DNA of 64,000 nt from Stratiolaelaps scimitus (lineage: Eukaryota > Arthropoda > Arachnida > Mesostigmata > Laelapidae): assembly GCA_019614645.1 (NCBI GenBank), contig JABWDB010000001.1, positions 25,475,501 to 25,539,500 on the forward strand, in the 5' to 3' direction. The notes under the pieces were generated by a model that was not told the origin of the DNA, did no database searches, and worked only from the letters and a program-made list of their open reading frames with translations. A program made the translations under genes and the position numbers. Below are positions 1 through 13,099 of this stretch, piece by piece; the first letter of the stretch is position 1; each line of letters begins with the position of its first letter.

Positions 1-3000
1 CCTATTGTCGCTTGCTCGCGGTAAGGGGTAGCTGGATGCTAGGCACACGGTTACACCCGTTCTTGCGGCAGCACCACTTGTACACGCATCCCAGACCCTG
101 CGTCTGTCGGTATTGTCACCACGACAACCGCAGGCAGGATCCCTCCGATGCTACGAGAAGCAACGGAGACAAAAGAAAAGCGAGAGGGAAAGAGCGAGTT
201 AGAAGGAGGGGACAGGAGAGGTGAAAGAACAAGAAATGAAAGACAGTAGCTAACCCGGAGGAGTCCATTACTGGCTATAGCAATGCGGTAACTAGCATAA
301 AGTTTCGGAAGGTGATTGTTGCCTATGGCGGGCAAGGCGAGCGATGAAAGCCCATTTCTATCGATAACTACCAGTTCGTTAGACCCATACATTATATAGC
401 ATTTACTTCATTATCGCACTATTAAACACCACAATATTTGGCATAAGTACGCCATACACTGGAAGTTGGTAGAAATAACATGATTCGCCTAGAAGAAAAT
501 GAAGGCCAAAATAGATATTAGGTCAGGAAGAACTTGTATAGCAAATAGCGTATGCAGAGTGATTTTTTTGTGATGCCTATTTCAAGCGAAATGTATCGCA
601 TACATTTTGCAACATGAAGAGATGTATGAAACTATTTCATGGATGTATAGCGCATCTGAGACGGCCGAATACACGATTCGAGATTACGACTATTTTCGAC
701 CGAGTAGTTCGAGTATCGCACGTATGAAGTTTCTAACTATGGGGAGGGCGATCAAACCTGACAAGTGTTTGCTGTACTGACTGGCCAGTTACTTCCTTGG
801 CATCGTCTCATGAACATCGCTACTGTGTCTACTAGGCTGTAAATATCTACTACACATTTAGTGACGTGATAAATGGGATCGTCCCTTGCTATCCTATGCC
901 CTTTGCCTGCAATAAAGCAGTCCGGGGAGACATGTACAACTACAAGTGCTTCATCTTCCTCAGGCCTTCTCCTCCTTCGCAGAGACACGCACACATATCA
1001 CTGACCATAACCACTAAAGGATTCTGTTGTGCGAAACGTCTATGTGTGGGGGCTTCTCCGTGGCGCGCCCGAACCGATCATATATGTACGTTCGTCTTGC
1101 AGGCCCATGTACGTTTGCCGCAAGAGGGAACCGTGAATGTTGTGGACGCACAGGCAACACTCGAAACAAACCCGACCCGACAACAGCATAGCATATCCGG
1201 CACATGCTGTAACAGCCGTGCCGAAATGGATGTAAACTGTGTTCGGACCTAGAGCGGTCGACTGCTACCGTCAGTGCTTAATTCACAACTAGATCACCGC
1301 CAACCGCCGCCGTACCTCAGACTTGAGTCCTCCGTGGGTCCACGAAAGCAGCTACCTTGCTAGTCAGTTAAGTCAAGCCCTTGTGCATAGAACAAAAGAG
1401 GACGGAAGCTAGATAGGGGCACTCCGACGGACAGTGGGTCCGACCAGAAATGCGGTCAAGGAGCCAAGTGGTTGGCTAGATGAAAAGTCGTTTGGCCACT
1501 TGTGTGTGCGTTTGTGTAGCTAGGCGTGGATCTGTGGGTATGTGAATACCTGGCTCCGAAGACAGTTAGCCTCTGATGCTGCAACGACAATACGCTGGCT
1601 TTCCTGACAGGCTGACCGCTAGCCAAGCGGCGGCCGAACCATGAGGTTGGCGGGCACCGTAAATAATGCACACCCTTGAAAGTGAATCTTCACATTATAC
1701 ACCAGCCTTTATCCCAACCTGTCGATTAGAGGAGTTCGACTTAAATTGCTGTGGGCAGATAGATCGGAGCCCGTGGCACTATGATACGGGGCGTACACAC
1801 AAGCGATGTGCGTTCGATGATGCAATCATGTGAGAAACACACTCTACATGACCTAAGTTCTCCTCTGCGAGCGTGTAACCTTCATATCTTTAATCTATTA
1901 CGACGTACGGTGAATACATTTTCAAGGACATTCGGATAGTGAAAATATAAAGCAAATAAAAATACAGTGCAGGGCTTTCCTCTACATTTAACCACCAAAC
2001 AAGCTACTCGAAAGTGTCTGTCTACTTTAAATGCTGAACTAGCTGAGAGGTTTATATCTGTAAGTGCTGCATGCCTTAACAGGTACAATTTTATCCTCTG
2101 CAATACTCTAAATATACCCTCACGGTCTACCACTGTACAGTGCCGAAGGTTTTCCCCTAGTCACATTCAATGTCCACGACCTTGACAGGCCTTCGTTGAT
2201 CTTCAAAGAAAAACATACAAAGTCCATATAGATCGTGCCAGTCAGCGAACATGAATCATAATAGAATCTAACCTTTCCGGCGACTCTCTTGTGATCTTTA
2301 TGATATTCGAATTTATTTCTCTCTAATAGAGGCCGCCTTTGCAAAGGTCACTGCATCACGAGGAGAACATCAACAAGACAAGCAGTTGCTGCGCTTGACT
2401 CTGTTGAGATCTAGAGAATACAGAAAAAGGGGTTGGTCCGCTAACAGAACGGGGGGGATGGGAGCCTTTCCGGACACACATATAGCATGTTCCGTACATA
2501 AGGCCCGATTCGTTTCTGCTATACGTCTCAGCTTTCTTAGCAAACTATCCCTTCGGATGAGCGAACGCAAAAGCTCTCCGAGCAAAATGAACCTCGCAGC
2601 CCGCGCTGGGTTGGGAACCCACCCAGATGGTCGGTTGTTTCGTCCTCGATTTCGGCAAGCGTTGCCTTCCCTTCGAAGACAGTTCGACTGCACTCCAACA
2701 ACCTCGGTAGGACAGTCCGTCGGCAGGGGGCTTCTTCTACGGGCAAGCCTATAATACAAACAACAACCGGTTATCACCATCCTAAATACTCTTAGGTTAC
2801 ATTCAAATAGACTAGCTACATAAGTATATGTGTTGGCATCGACAACCGGATAACAGTAAACTAGAAATATGAATATAGAGGGTATAGAACAAAAGGTAGA
2901 GGTTTTGTGCAGGAAGGCTGGTGGATGCGTTGAGGCTGAATAATTTCTGGGATGGCATTCACGAATTCGGCACCGCCTGCAGCATTGTCATATATGACAA

Positions 3001-6000
3001 TTGGGTAATTTTCATTCGGAGAACATTGTTTCGAAATGTTCTATTGTATCTTATCGCTTGTTCGAATTACACTGCGAAACAATGTAGGACTTCACATTCA
3101 AGGGGTGGTAGCCTTTAGCCAGAGTGTACTTCAGCCAGTTTGCGGTATAACCATACACTGGGTGCCTCCTAAGAGACATATAGAGGGTTATTTGTCAAAC
3201 ATGATCTAGCCGTGCTCATCTTCAATCGTATGCACTGTTACTTTCCGTTTGATGGGAATATTCGCTCCTATTCGCAATCCAAATCTCGAGCTGCTTCGAG
3301 GCTAGAAATCGGTTCGTTTTCTTCGATGTCGATCCCCGCTCATTCTGGTCTTTGTTCATTATCTGATCGAATCAATCGTTCTCCATTGAGACTCGTCCTG
3401 CGGTGGATCTGGCGGCTGCCAGCGGTAACGGCCACTCCACACTCTTCGTCATTGGCGATTGGGGGGGGGGGGTGCAAGAGTCGCTACCGGGATGAATGTC
3501 TGTCTTTCTGCTTTGTTGGAGATGAAAATGGTGAAAAACCCTAACGTACTGCTAATTAAAGCTAGCACTATTTTTGGCTGCAGATAAGAATCCATGTGTG
3601 TTCACCAAGGCCATGGCAGGCGGTGTCGGCTCGCCATAGGCTGCCTCCACAAGAGAATTCCGAAGGATAATCAATGGACCTTCCCATGATTTTTCCTTGG
3701 GCCCTAAAATGGACATCGTCGCATTAGTGCTTGTTCTGCCAGCCTACCGGTGTGCTCGCTTGTGGCATTGTGTTTGTGTTACTGAAATAATACGATTGTC
3801 CGGCCCACAGGTTCTCAACAGCTAAGTGACTCCTGTTCTGAATACTTGTTAATTTCACTAAATACTCCTCGAAGTATGCAGGACAGCCAGGAGTGACTTA
3901 AAAGGTCTACAAAAGTGTGCTTTTTGATTCATATTGGAATTTTCGCGCACTCGTAACATAGCAATGAGCGCGGGACGGACTTGAACAAAGCGTAAACTGC
4001 ATTTTCGTCATAGGCCGGCAACAGCACAGCGTTTGCCTCACTACTCCTTGGACTAAATTTTGGACGATAAATGGAATGTATTTCCGCATCGAAATTAAAA
4101 GAAGGGTTTGACGCAGGCTAAAATTGTTGAGATTTCCCCGGTTTTGTTGCTAATTGTCGCCGTTGAGAATCCGCTGGTTAGACTTTTGTAGGGAACGTAA
4201 TTTGTTTGCTCATGCTTGTTGTATTTACGCCTATGAAGAACACCAGCGTTACAGAATGGACACCCAGAATGAACGAGTCTGGAATATTTCGAGGTGGTGT
4301 TGGGAGACTGCATGCGTATTAGCCACGGGCGAGCACATCACTAACCAGATGCACATCCGTCCTAGTTAATCATCCGAGCGCCAAAACTTCCAGTAACTTC
4401 TTTGGCCTGAAGGCGGGTGTATGAACAGACACTTTCAGTGGCATTGTCGATAATAGCCCCCTTCAAAACAATGCTTGGCTCAGTTAAACCATACATATAA
4501 CGTCAATAATCTCAGAAATCATTTTTCTTATTGAGATCATAATCGATTAATAATAATTCAAAGGAACATCTATGATGGTCTTTTCCAATTACACATACAT
4601 AATTTACTTAATTATGAACGAGACGTTGTTGAAAAGAACACCGAGTACGGATCAATTAAAAGTTGGCACACTTACACTTCCATACCTACATGTATCCACA
4701 AGTACAGCAAACTTGTCTTTTACAAAACGTTCATGCATTTGCTTGTAATTAGCGTATCGCGGAGCTTTTCCGAGATCCTCGTCTGAGCTTCTCAGGCTTT
4801 CCCGGCCATTTGCATAGAAGCGTTTTAGAACGTGTATCCCTCATGCTTACGTTCATGCTGACAAATTCGTATTTATGAACGAAATTAATAAAACGAACAT
4901 CTTTTGTGGTCACTATGGAGTTCAGGACTTCAAGAAGAAATATGGACGCCTCAATTTAAAAAGAATGAACTTCTTTGAGGGTAATGAGATGAAGGGTTTT
5001 GTTAATCTGTGAAGAATTTCAGACGACACAGGCGTTGGTTACATCTATTTAGTATCCAGATAGGTTTACCGAAGGTCTATGTCGGAGGTCGGCAAACATA
5101 TCGGTCATATTGTACTGGAATTGCAATAAGTACTGCTGCAATGGCGTGCTCCGTATCGTCGCCGTCGTCAGGGTACTAGCCGTTTATTATCCAGTGTGAG
5201 TTGGGAGCCCTTGAATGCTGATTACCTCGGCACAATGGGGTCATGTGCTGCTGAGAGTCATTCCGTTGTCTTCCTACTGTCGCGATTGCAAACGGGCAAA
5301 AACGTCTCATTGCTGAGCATATGCCGAGCAGTTCTATTCTGTTTTAGATACGGTTAAATAATTAACCTTGATGAGTTCAAAAGTACCGTGGCCAATCTCG
5401 AAGTCCCAAGAGAATTTCGTTAGCTGCAGTGTAACGGCCGGCGGACGACAATCAGACGGAATTATAATTAGATTAGGATGGTAAAAGTTATATCACATGC
5501 AGTTTTATCGGCATAGTGTAATCCCTCGTGCGATATAGGCATTTCATCAGTTAGCACGCAGGTGCCATCACTTCACATAGGGTAGTACATGCGCAATCAA
5601 ACGAATCCGATTGCCTTATTCGTACATCCCGATACGCACTGCGATCACTGTGCGAGCAGTCACGAAAGCGTTGGAAGCGAATGACACGACCCCAAAGGTA
5701 AACATACTCGTATGATTGTAGAGAGGGGGGATTGACTGTGTAGACCCCCGGGGAGAACGTAGGTGGATGACTAACAGGTGAAGCCTGTACAATATTTCTC
5801 TTCCACTGGGGATTTCGTCCACCTTCATTCATGACACAATGGAAGAAGGGGCCGTATTTGCTCGGACGTTGTCGGAAAACGCGGATGAGGCGGTTAGGTA
5901 CAGCGCCGATCGAAAAATGTAAATGTCGACCTTGAACGGACTGCAAGCTCTTCGCGATCTGTGATCCGACGCCAGCGTACGAGGGGACGAGGGGACGTTA

Positions 6001-7300
6001 AGCTATGTTCGTTTTTCAAAATAAAACAGTTCACCCATCTGTGTTTCTTTGTTGCAATATGTCTCTGCAATATCATGTTGTTTCCCATGTCGTTATCTGT
6101 GCTGTGACCTGTGGTGCCCTGGAATCGGCGTTTCCGTCAGAGCCTAATAAACGTATCGAAATTGCACTCGGAGTTGTCAACTGTCTCGAACCGTTTCAAA
6201 AGCGATAGCAGCCTGATCTAATGGTGCTTGGTGGCTTACAGATATGCTATGTGAGGATCAAATCTCAAACCTTTCAATGATTAAAGGTTTCGATAGAAGC
6301 CTTTTTGAAGTTCTCTAATGTGTGCTTCAATCTGGCCCTTGTAAGGGATACGGTCCATCTCAATCAAGTATATAGAACATAAGATTATCACATTTGCTGC
6401 AAGGTAACATAAGACTTGGCTAGATTTGTGACAGTGGTGTAACTTTGAGACAGCTAGTATTCAGATGGCTTCAAAACTCTGAAGGACGTACACACTGTCT
6501 GTGAATCTTAATGACATAATCATTTCTAGCTGCTATTTCTGATGTGACTGTTCAAGCGTGAGAACATCCATACGTTCGTATCAGACTTTGAATACTAACC
6601 GTAATACGTAAGGATTATTATTCATAATATAAAAAGACATCATACTAGCGAAGAAATGGTGTATCGCCAATAAAATAGAACAATTAACAGATTGTATCAG
6701 AGTTCTTCAAATAGCTTTCGCTACATCGTAACTCACCCGCCGTGTCACATGTACCGGTGACCTACAACCAGCTGAAGCCCTTCAAACGTTTTTAGATAAT
6801 TCGGAATCCACATGATTGAATGGGATCTATGCCTGTCGTGCGCTCGGCGAGAAAAAAAACAACCCTCCAATTCGACCCATCATCAGACGCTAATGATCGA
6901 AGACTCGTTCATACCTGTCTATTTGTCTACGATAATCGGATGCATGAGAGAACCGAACGCTATGGCCAAATCGTTAGTGTAGTCGTAGAATTCATGTGTA
7001 TAATACGTTTCATATGTACACTCAATGTACACGCATGCGACCAGATATATATATTATGGTTTATTAGGGAATACTGTCACTTTGTCTATGTGAAAATGTA
7101 CTTAATCAAACACTTAGGCACTAGACTCTGCCTTTTGCTAGATAACAGCTCCTTATGTGTCACGTGTGATTGAGTACGTTATGCAACTCTAGGCATCATA
7201 CACGTGTCTGACCATTGCAGGCACTCTAGATATACACAGAGTGGATGAGGCAGCTCAATTATACCTGACGGTTAGCGCCAGGAGTAAGTAGGCTGGCTTG
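1..7300. other. Non-coding stretch, nothing assignable
   Basis: I see only short open frames (the longest is about 131 codons on the minus strand at 5551-5946) with no family motif, no paired splice signals and overlapping frames on both strands. A run of twelve G lies at 3461-3472. No transposon ends, tRNA boxes or long inverted repeats were noticed. It is best read as intergenic or intronic DNA. Confidence 0.5.
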
Positions 7301-7828
7301 GTTGCTGGATGGAGAGGGGGTCAGGCACAGCTCGCTGCTAGAAGAGAGATTCGCCTCTTTCGTGTGTGGCTCCTTACGGTCCAGTGACGCAGTGCGGTGT
7401 TCCCGGGTGACAACGCGGATCACCACCGCTGCGGCTACTGCCTAAACAACGCCACCGACAAACAGTGCATCGCTGACAACCTCAACAACAACAACACATC
7501 CGTCCGCCCGACCGACCGCCCGCCCGCTCGCTCGCATGCCCTTCACACAGATCCCATCACCCACGAAAAGTACACACAGCCGAGGGCAGAGCAGCGGAAA
7601 GTGAGGACACACAGGCACTGCTCTCATGACGAACACCTGCAGATGGCCGAGTCCGCGGTTTCCCACTGCGGACAGACTGGTCCAACGATGAGACGACCTC
7701 AGGTGCGCCCAGAAGCTGTGCGCAGTAGAGAAGCACTGCGCTTTGGCGCACTGAGCTGCTTCCGCACGCCAATTTGAAGTGGCGCACCGTGGCAGCATAG
7801 AACGAACTAGGAAGGAACGCTATTATCA

Positions 7829-7848
7829 CTCTCTCTCTCTCTCTCTCT
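7829..7848. repeat. (CT)10 microsatellite
   Basis: This is an uninterrupted CT dinucleotide run. In arthropods such GA/CT tracts can bind GAGA-type factors near promoters; no function is shown here. Confidence 0.95.
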
Positions 7849-8372
7849 ATCTCTACCCAAGGGTACCATTCCTTTTCGTCTACAGACAACGCCACGGCGT
7901 TGTCTGTCGTGTGATGACCCCCTCTTCCTGCACTTCGCCGCAGCCAGTTACCGTTCCTCACTTGTTTCCGTTGCTGGTATCTGGCCGTTCCATCGCTGCA
8001 GGTAGAATTACGCTGCCGCTGCTGGTTGTCAGAGCGGGTGCGAACAAAAAAAAAGCTGGTCGCCGCCCGCTACTACGCGTCGCTCTTTTATCGTCACGTC
8101 AATGCGGCCCCGCTCATACGACAGCAGCGTTAGCACCTCGCTGCGAGCACACGAGAGACCCAACTCAACTTGGTCTATCTCATTCGTTTCGTTTGTCTCT
8201 CCGGCACCGCCGCTTTCGTCCAACGTTCGCAGTTTGTTGCGGACGATGCCTCGCTCACGCCGTACCACCGTGGCACGCGAAATTGTGGTTTGCGTTCACA
8301 AGGACAAAGACATTCCTCGTGGATGCTTGCTAACAGCAAGCGCAGTGCGACTCCTGCGGCGTCCACGCCAAT

Positions 8373-8393
8373 AACAACAACAACAACAACAAC
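8373..8393. repeat. (AAC)n microsatellite
   Basis: Seven tandem AAC units lie inside the GC-rich block. Read in other frames they would give poly-Asn, poly-Thr or poly-Gln, but no convincing gene surrounds them. Confidence 0.9.
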
Positions 8394-9149
8394 ACACCAT
8401 GCCACACCGTTGCTGCCGCTTTTCTGATGCTGCTGCTGCTGCTCACGACGATTTGCACCGCTAGATAGGTCAGACGTGATGACGCTGATGGCGGCGGGGG
8501 CGGCGGGGGCGGCGGCCGCAACAACAACGTGGCGATCTGTGTCGGCGATGTAGCGGCGACGATGGGCGACAGTGTTGCTCTTCCTGTGCTGTGTACTACT
8601 ATTCTGTTGATGTTTTTTTCGGTTGCACGAACTACATAGTAACCATAGCCCATAGTGAACCGCATGAACGCTGCAGAACAGAGAGATTGGCCAATGAAAC
8701 AGTGGCAGTTCCAGCAGTGGTAGGTGAACGCATACTCACGTAACCTGCTCGAGACAAGACCCTTGTGTTCTCGCTAAATATACGAGATGAAGCCTAGCTC
8801 GGGAGCTAGTGACCCGAATTTGGGTTGAGTGAATTCCTGTGAATATGTTTGCCGTTCCGCTTTTGTTGTAAAAGTCAGTGGTGGACATTTTTTTACAGCT
8901 AAAAGTAGCTGTGTAGTATTTGAAAAGGTCTACTGCACAAAGTTGGATAAGGTCGTTGGAACATCCCTTGTGAACGCAAAATATCGAAATTGGAAAAGAG
9001 ATATTGATATTGCTGGCTTTCTTGGAATTGAGTACGATATTATTCTGGATATATTCTATAGTTCTCGTCGGCTATGCAGATCACACATACGTCATTGAAT
9101 TTAGCAAATCCGAACTCCCAGACGATAGCTAACGAATGGGATTCGTTGA

Positions 9150-9417
9150 CTAATGCCTATTAACAGGTAAATTGTTCGGGATTGGAAGCAGTATGCTCCT
9201 ATTATATCTCGATTGAATTTGCTGCTGGCTGAACGTTGGTACGCACCAGTCGCCCTTCTCGAAACCCAGGTCTTGTAGAGCAACTGTGTCATGATTAATC
9301 GAAGTGTATGCTATAATATGGTGACAAACAATAATTAACAACAGGACGATTGCGGTAACGCACCACCAATTTGCGGTGGCGGTTTCAAACGTGATCATTT
9401 TCGTATGATGAGTTTTA
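9150..9417 (-). CDS. Putative exon: single membrane segment with short tail
   Basis: The minus strand has an AG at 9419-9418 preceded by a short pyrimidine stretch, then an open frame. It contains a hydrophobic stretch beginning WWCVTAIVLLLIIV, followed by a hydrophilic tail with DTVALQDLGFEKGDW. An ATG with a favourable AAA context lies at the start of the hydrophobic part. It could be a signal anchor or a type I membrane segment. It lies downstream of the Cys-rich exon candidate at 9543-9733, but the splice phases of the two do not match as I placed them (phase 0 against a need for two bases). I recognise no family, and AT-rich DNA readily gives hydrophobic frames by chance. Confidence 0.2.
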
Positions 9418-9542
9418 CTGCGGACAATTTGCATAAATCCTCCGTCTATCTATATCCTTCAGATGAATAGTTAACCCTCGCGACACCACCGAATATGTAC
9501 CCAACGAATATGAACCATATACAAAAATAATTTGCTGTTCAC

Positions 9543-9733
9543 TGGGTCGCTGGACAGTGTACGCACACATGTAGAACAGACTGCACGACCGCGCGACAAT
9601 TTCACCTTCTGCTCGGGATACGAACGTTTGAAAAGCTTTTCCAGATACCCATCGACAACCGAAGCTATACAGGCTGCGATACAATCGTGTGCGGAAATCG
9701 TTTGGCAAATGGAATTGTTCATGGAGCAAAGAT
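9543..9733 (-). CDS. Putative Cys-rich internal exon
   Basis: On the minus strand a good 3' splice site (pyrimidine-rich tract then AG at 9735-9734) opens a 191-base stretch. It ends at a candidate donor GTGAAC (9542-9537). Two bases plus 63 full codons are open. The translation carries six cysteines (pattern C-x6-C-x7-C-x3-C, later C-x2-C) and balanced charged residues, for example GYLEKLFKRSYPEQKVKL. It looks like an extracellular or zinc-binding segment, but I cannot assign a family. The opposite strand is also open here over 68 codons, which lowers confidence. Confidence 0.25.
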
Positions 9734-9892
9734 CTTGATGAGGAAAAATTGACAAGTATCAGTCGTGAAAATAATCTCAAACCGAATCACTCAGAGCCAC
9801 TCTAATGGTTCGTAAACTGCTCCCCGCTGACGTATATCGCACACGTTCGCTCTGTTTACAAACGAAGCATGGCGAATGCATAGATCACTCAT

Positions 9893-10252
9893 TCATTTAG
9901 CTATTTCTTCGCCGTCATCCATTTGCAGTAAAGGAAGCACGAAGAAAAAGATGGCGACCAGGTAATTCAAGCCGATAAGACGCCACAGGCGAACGAACTC
10001 CGTCGGTATCAAACGTCGCCAGCGGTCGTCTGTCGCGTGCGCCATCGCGCCAGGCGCACCCACAGATGACGGATGTTCAATACTCGTGGTGCCGATACAT
10101 CGGGAGGGAACGATGTGGGGTGGGGGGGGCAGGGGGAGAAGGGATGTCTTCGCGACTTTTTTCCTACCGAAATATTCTTTATCAGCTGAAGCTTTCCCTG
10201 AAATCTGAAAGTCAATAAATAACCGTTTCCTGTCTACGCGTTCGACGTCCAT
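9893..10252 (-). CDS. Possible small membrane protein ORF
   Basis: This is an open frame of 119 codons. Its last 50 codons, from an internal Met, read MAHATDDRWRRLIPTEF and then a hydrophobic segment (LNYLVAIFFFVLPLLQ) with an acidic tail (MDDGEEIAK) and stop. The N-terminal half passes through a C-rich tract (PLPPPPH) that may instead be a polypyrimidine tract or UTR. A downstream internal start is therefore as likely as the first Met. No known family is recognised and no paralogue is visible in the window. Confidence 0.25.
   Translation of the reverse strand: MDVERVDRKRLFIDFQISGKASADKEYFGRKKVAKTSLLPLPPPPHIVPSRCIGTTSIEHPSSVGAPGAMAHATDDRWRRLIPTEFVRLWRLIGLNYLVAIFFFVLPLLQMDDGEEIAK
10117..10143 (+). 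other. G-quadruplex-prone tract
   Basis: Four G runs (4, 8, 5 and 3 bases) are separated by loops of one, two and four bases, which meets the usual four-run G4 pattern on the plus strand. On the minus strand the same DNA is a C-rich pyrimidine tract inside the ORF at 9893-10252. Confidence 0.6.
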
Positions 10253-10299
10253 CGCCCGTTAGCCGAACGCGGCAGCGGAATCTTATCCACCTGAATCCA

Positions 10300-11600
10300 C
10301 CTGGACGCCGACTCCGTCGTATTCATTCCCGGGGGTTAGAATGCCGTGCTTCGAGGCAAAGCTTCAAGCTAGCCACAGAGGAGGTAGGCGAGATCGTTTG
10401 GTGCAGCGGAATCGGAAACTCAAGATCCGCACGATATGTACATAAGGTAATTATATATTTGGAACATTTCAATTAAACGCATCACTTTGCGTTTATCACA
10501 TGATTTTCTTATTGACGCGACGTGGTTGATCTGAGAAGGCTGTTACACAATCCGTCTCGTCTGTTTTTTCAATTTGTATCCCGAAACAGGGATGGGTCCT
10601 GCCGTCAGCAGGGAGGAATTGTGCCAACCGTGATGCGTCGATAATTTTAAAAATGATTAATGCACATACAATATCATAGTTTACCGCACTACATACAATA
10701 CCGCACTTTGCTAATATAAGAAAATGGGCGAATTTCAAGTCCGATTTAGACACATTTTGAATCTGAATTTGAGCTACGCATATGTGTGCAAGTAATCAAT
10801 CATATAACCCTCAGTTCGTGTACATGTCGTGCCCCCCATTGGTGAATTGCTGGAAAGATCGTTCCTCCCAGATATATCTTGTCGGCGTCCTCCCAGATAT
10901 GCTGTGTCATCACCGCAGACTTCCATTCCACTTGGGACGACTCATAGCAGATTGGTTGGTCGTCAAGGCCGTTATCCTAATGGACTATAAATGTGGATAT
11001 CTTAAAAGCTGTCGTTATTGCCACTGGCGTTCGAGATTTGATAACTGCAGTATACGAGTCAAAGAGCTAAGCCGAACTGCGAGGCAAAAATATATCCGAG
11101 TTGCTACGCAACACACTACCATGTTAATTAATTAATCGCCTGGACAGATGTCAGCGTATGTCTCATCTTAATATGATAGATACAACTTGCACAAAGGGTA
11201 ATAGAGCGGCATAAAAAAGGAACGACGCAGCGGCTATCGATATCTTTCGGTGGCTGGTAAAAAGAACACCGCGCTTCGGGGATGACTCGGGGGTGTATTA
11301 AAACGGGCACTCAACTAGATTGAACTTGCCAGCCTGAGAATACACTGCATCCTCATTTTATCTATGTTTCAATTCATGAGGCACTGGGTCGCGCCGAAGT
11401 ACCGCTCACGACGAAGCACGGGCCGCGTGCTTCCCGTGTTGTTTTCGCTCTGATTGGCCAGCACTGCTCCTTCAGCACTGCTCATTGCCTAAGCATGTGA
11501 CAGCAATAGGCAACATGAATATGTACTAACAGCAGTGAACAGTTATTTTTCGCCATATAATACTGACGCTGTCGTACACACCCACACCGTCAAGTTCGCT
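10300..11600. other. Non-coding stretch, nothing assignable
   Basis: It holds short open frames only, the longest about 117 codons on the plus strand at 10782-11135. It has no recognisable domain and no repeat longer than a few units. Confidence 0.45.
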
Positions 11601-11939
11601 CGGCGAACTCGAGGGATCCATAAAGCCTAATTTAAAAGTAGTCAATGATTCCTCCGTCAGATGCGCGGCGACTTATTTCGTCGTCTGTAGCTGGTGTTCG
11701 ATAGCAGTCGCCCACGTATATCCGACTCGATCGCGAATCCAAAGGACTTACTAATACATTTAACGAAGGCAGAAAACAGCAACATTCGACGAATGGGTAG
11801 TGACGAAAGCAGTAGACGGCCGTTGCAGTTGATAATATTAGATCTAGCACTACATGTGACATGGGAGAATTCAATTTAGATTTGCACTGCTCTTCGTACC
11901 AGGATAACAGAAGAGGCGCGCGCGAGATACAGAGAAAGA

Positions 11940-11942
<3 letters not shown>

Positions 11943-11990
<48 letters not shown>
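11943..11990. repeat. (GA)24 microsatellite
   Basis: This is an essentially perfect GA run, flanked on both sides by degenerate GA-rich sequence (AGAGAAAGAAGGG before, GGGGAGAGAG after). It is the longest GA tract of the window. Confidence 0.95.
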
Positions 11991-11994
<4 letters not shown>

Positions 11995-12830
11995 GAGAGA
12001 GAAAAGAAGGTGTATGGGATGTTGACTCAGGTGCAGGTGGCTCCACTCGAATGTGGCTGGTTGGCTGACCGGCCTAGCTGGCTGAATTGGCTGCTGCTCT
12101 AGAAGGTAGAAGGTATTGTAGTATGGCGTAGAGCTGCGACAGGGGCCGGACATTGGAGCGGAGGCCTTTGGGGAGGCGTTGTAACCGGGCAAGGCGCGTT
12201 GAACAGCGGTGGTGGAAGCAGCAGCGGCGGGGTCCTCAAGGGGGCGGACGGGCGAGTCGCTGCCGGCCCCGGCCTGGCATCTGGATGGCCCAAAGACGCA
12301 ATAAAAATATCTTTCATGACAAATGATGGCTCTTGGCTCTTGGATCTCGGATCGGCAGAAGGACGGACGGTGAACAGACGATAAAAATGGACGAACGACA
12401 GCGACGAACGCCTTTTGTCGCCGGTCGCCCGGACCGGTGGTGGTGGTGGCGCTGCTGTTGGCCGTCCCGCGGGAACTAGCCTAGTAGAAAGAGGATGGGG
12501 ATCACGGCCTGGGGGTGTTGGGGTATAGGAGTTCGAAGGGACGCGGACGACTGAGGCTGAACCGTCGGAGGCAGAGAGTAAGAGAAAAAGCTGGAGAGGG
12601 AGAGAGAGACAGAGAGGCACCCGGTTGTCGCTTGCTTCCGAAAAGGAAGAAGACTAGTAGAAACACAGGGGATACCAGAGCAAACTAGTCTATGGCCACT
12701 ACAAGGATAGCCGGGCGTTCGTCTGGCGTCTGTACGCGTATGTGTGTGTAGCACTTGCTGTGTTGCAGTGAGCGCGCCTCCCGGCTGGTGTTGTTTGGTG
12801 AACGGAGAATGGGATATGATGGGAGGGACA

Positions 12831-12851
12831 GAGAGAGAGAGAGAGAGAGAG
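12831..12851. repeat. (GA)10 microsatellite
   Basis: A perfect GA run follows a GGGAGGGACA segment and belongs to the same purine-rich block as the tract 0.85 kb upstream. Confidence 0.95.
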
Positions 12852-13099
12852 TAAAGAGACATGAGAATGGCGAGGACGTACGGGGACATTGTCGTCGTCA
12901 AAGCGAGCCGTCCAACGATGACGGTCACTCCAACTATGCGGCCATCTGCCATGATCTTCCCGGCTGGCTATAGACCGAAACAACTGGCAGTACCAATGCT
13001 GCTGCTACTGCTGCTACAACTAATACTCCAGCTCACAGATCCCTCCTGTCATCGCTTCGAAATTGAGCCGGGATAGAGCCGGGAGCCACAAACTTGGCG

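Larger units (their letters stand above)
7300..8700. other. GC-rich, simple-repeat block
   Basis: Base composition rises by eye compared with the preceding 7 kb. CpG is common and the block holds a (CT)10 run at 7829-7848, an AAC run at about 8373-8393, a TGC run near 8428-8440 and a GGC/GGGGG tract at 8490-8517. Open frames of 110-184 codons overlap on both strands and are rich in Arg, Ser and Pro, as expected from low stop-codon density. The block could be promoter or 5' UTR DNA, but no exon can be named. Confidence 0.4.
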
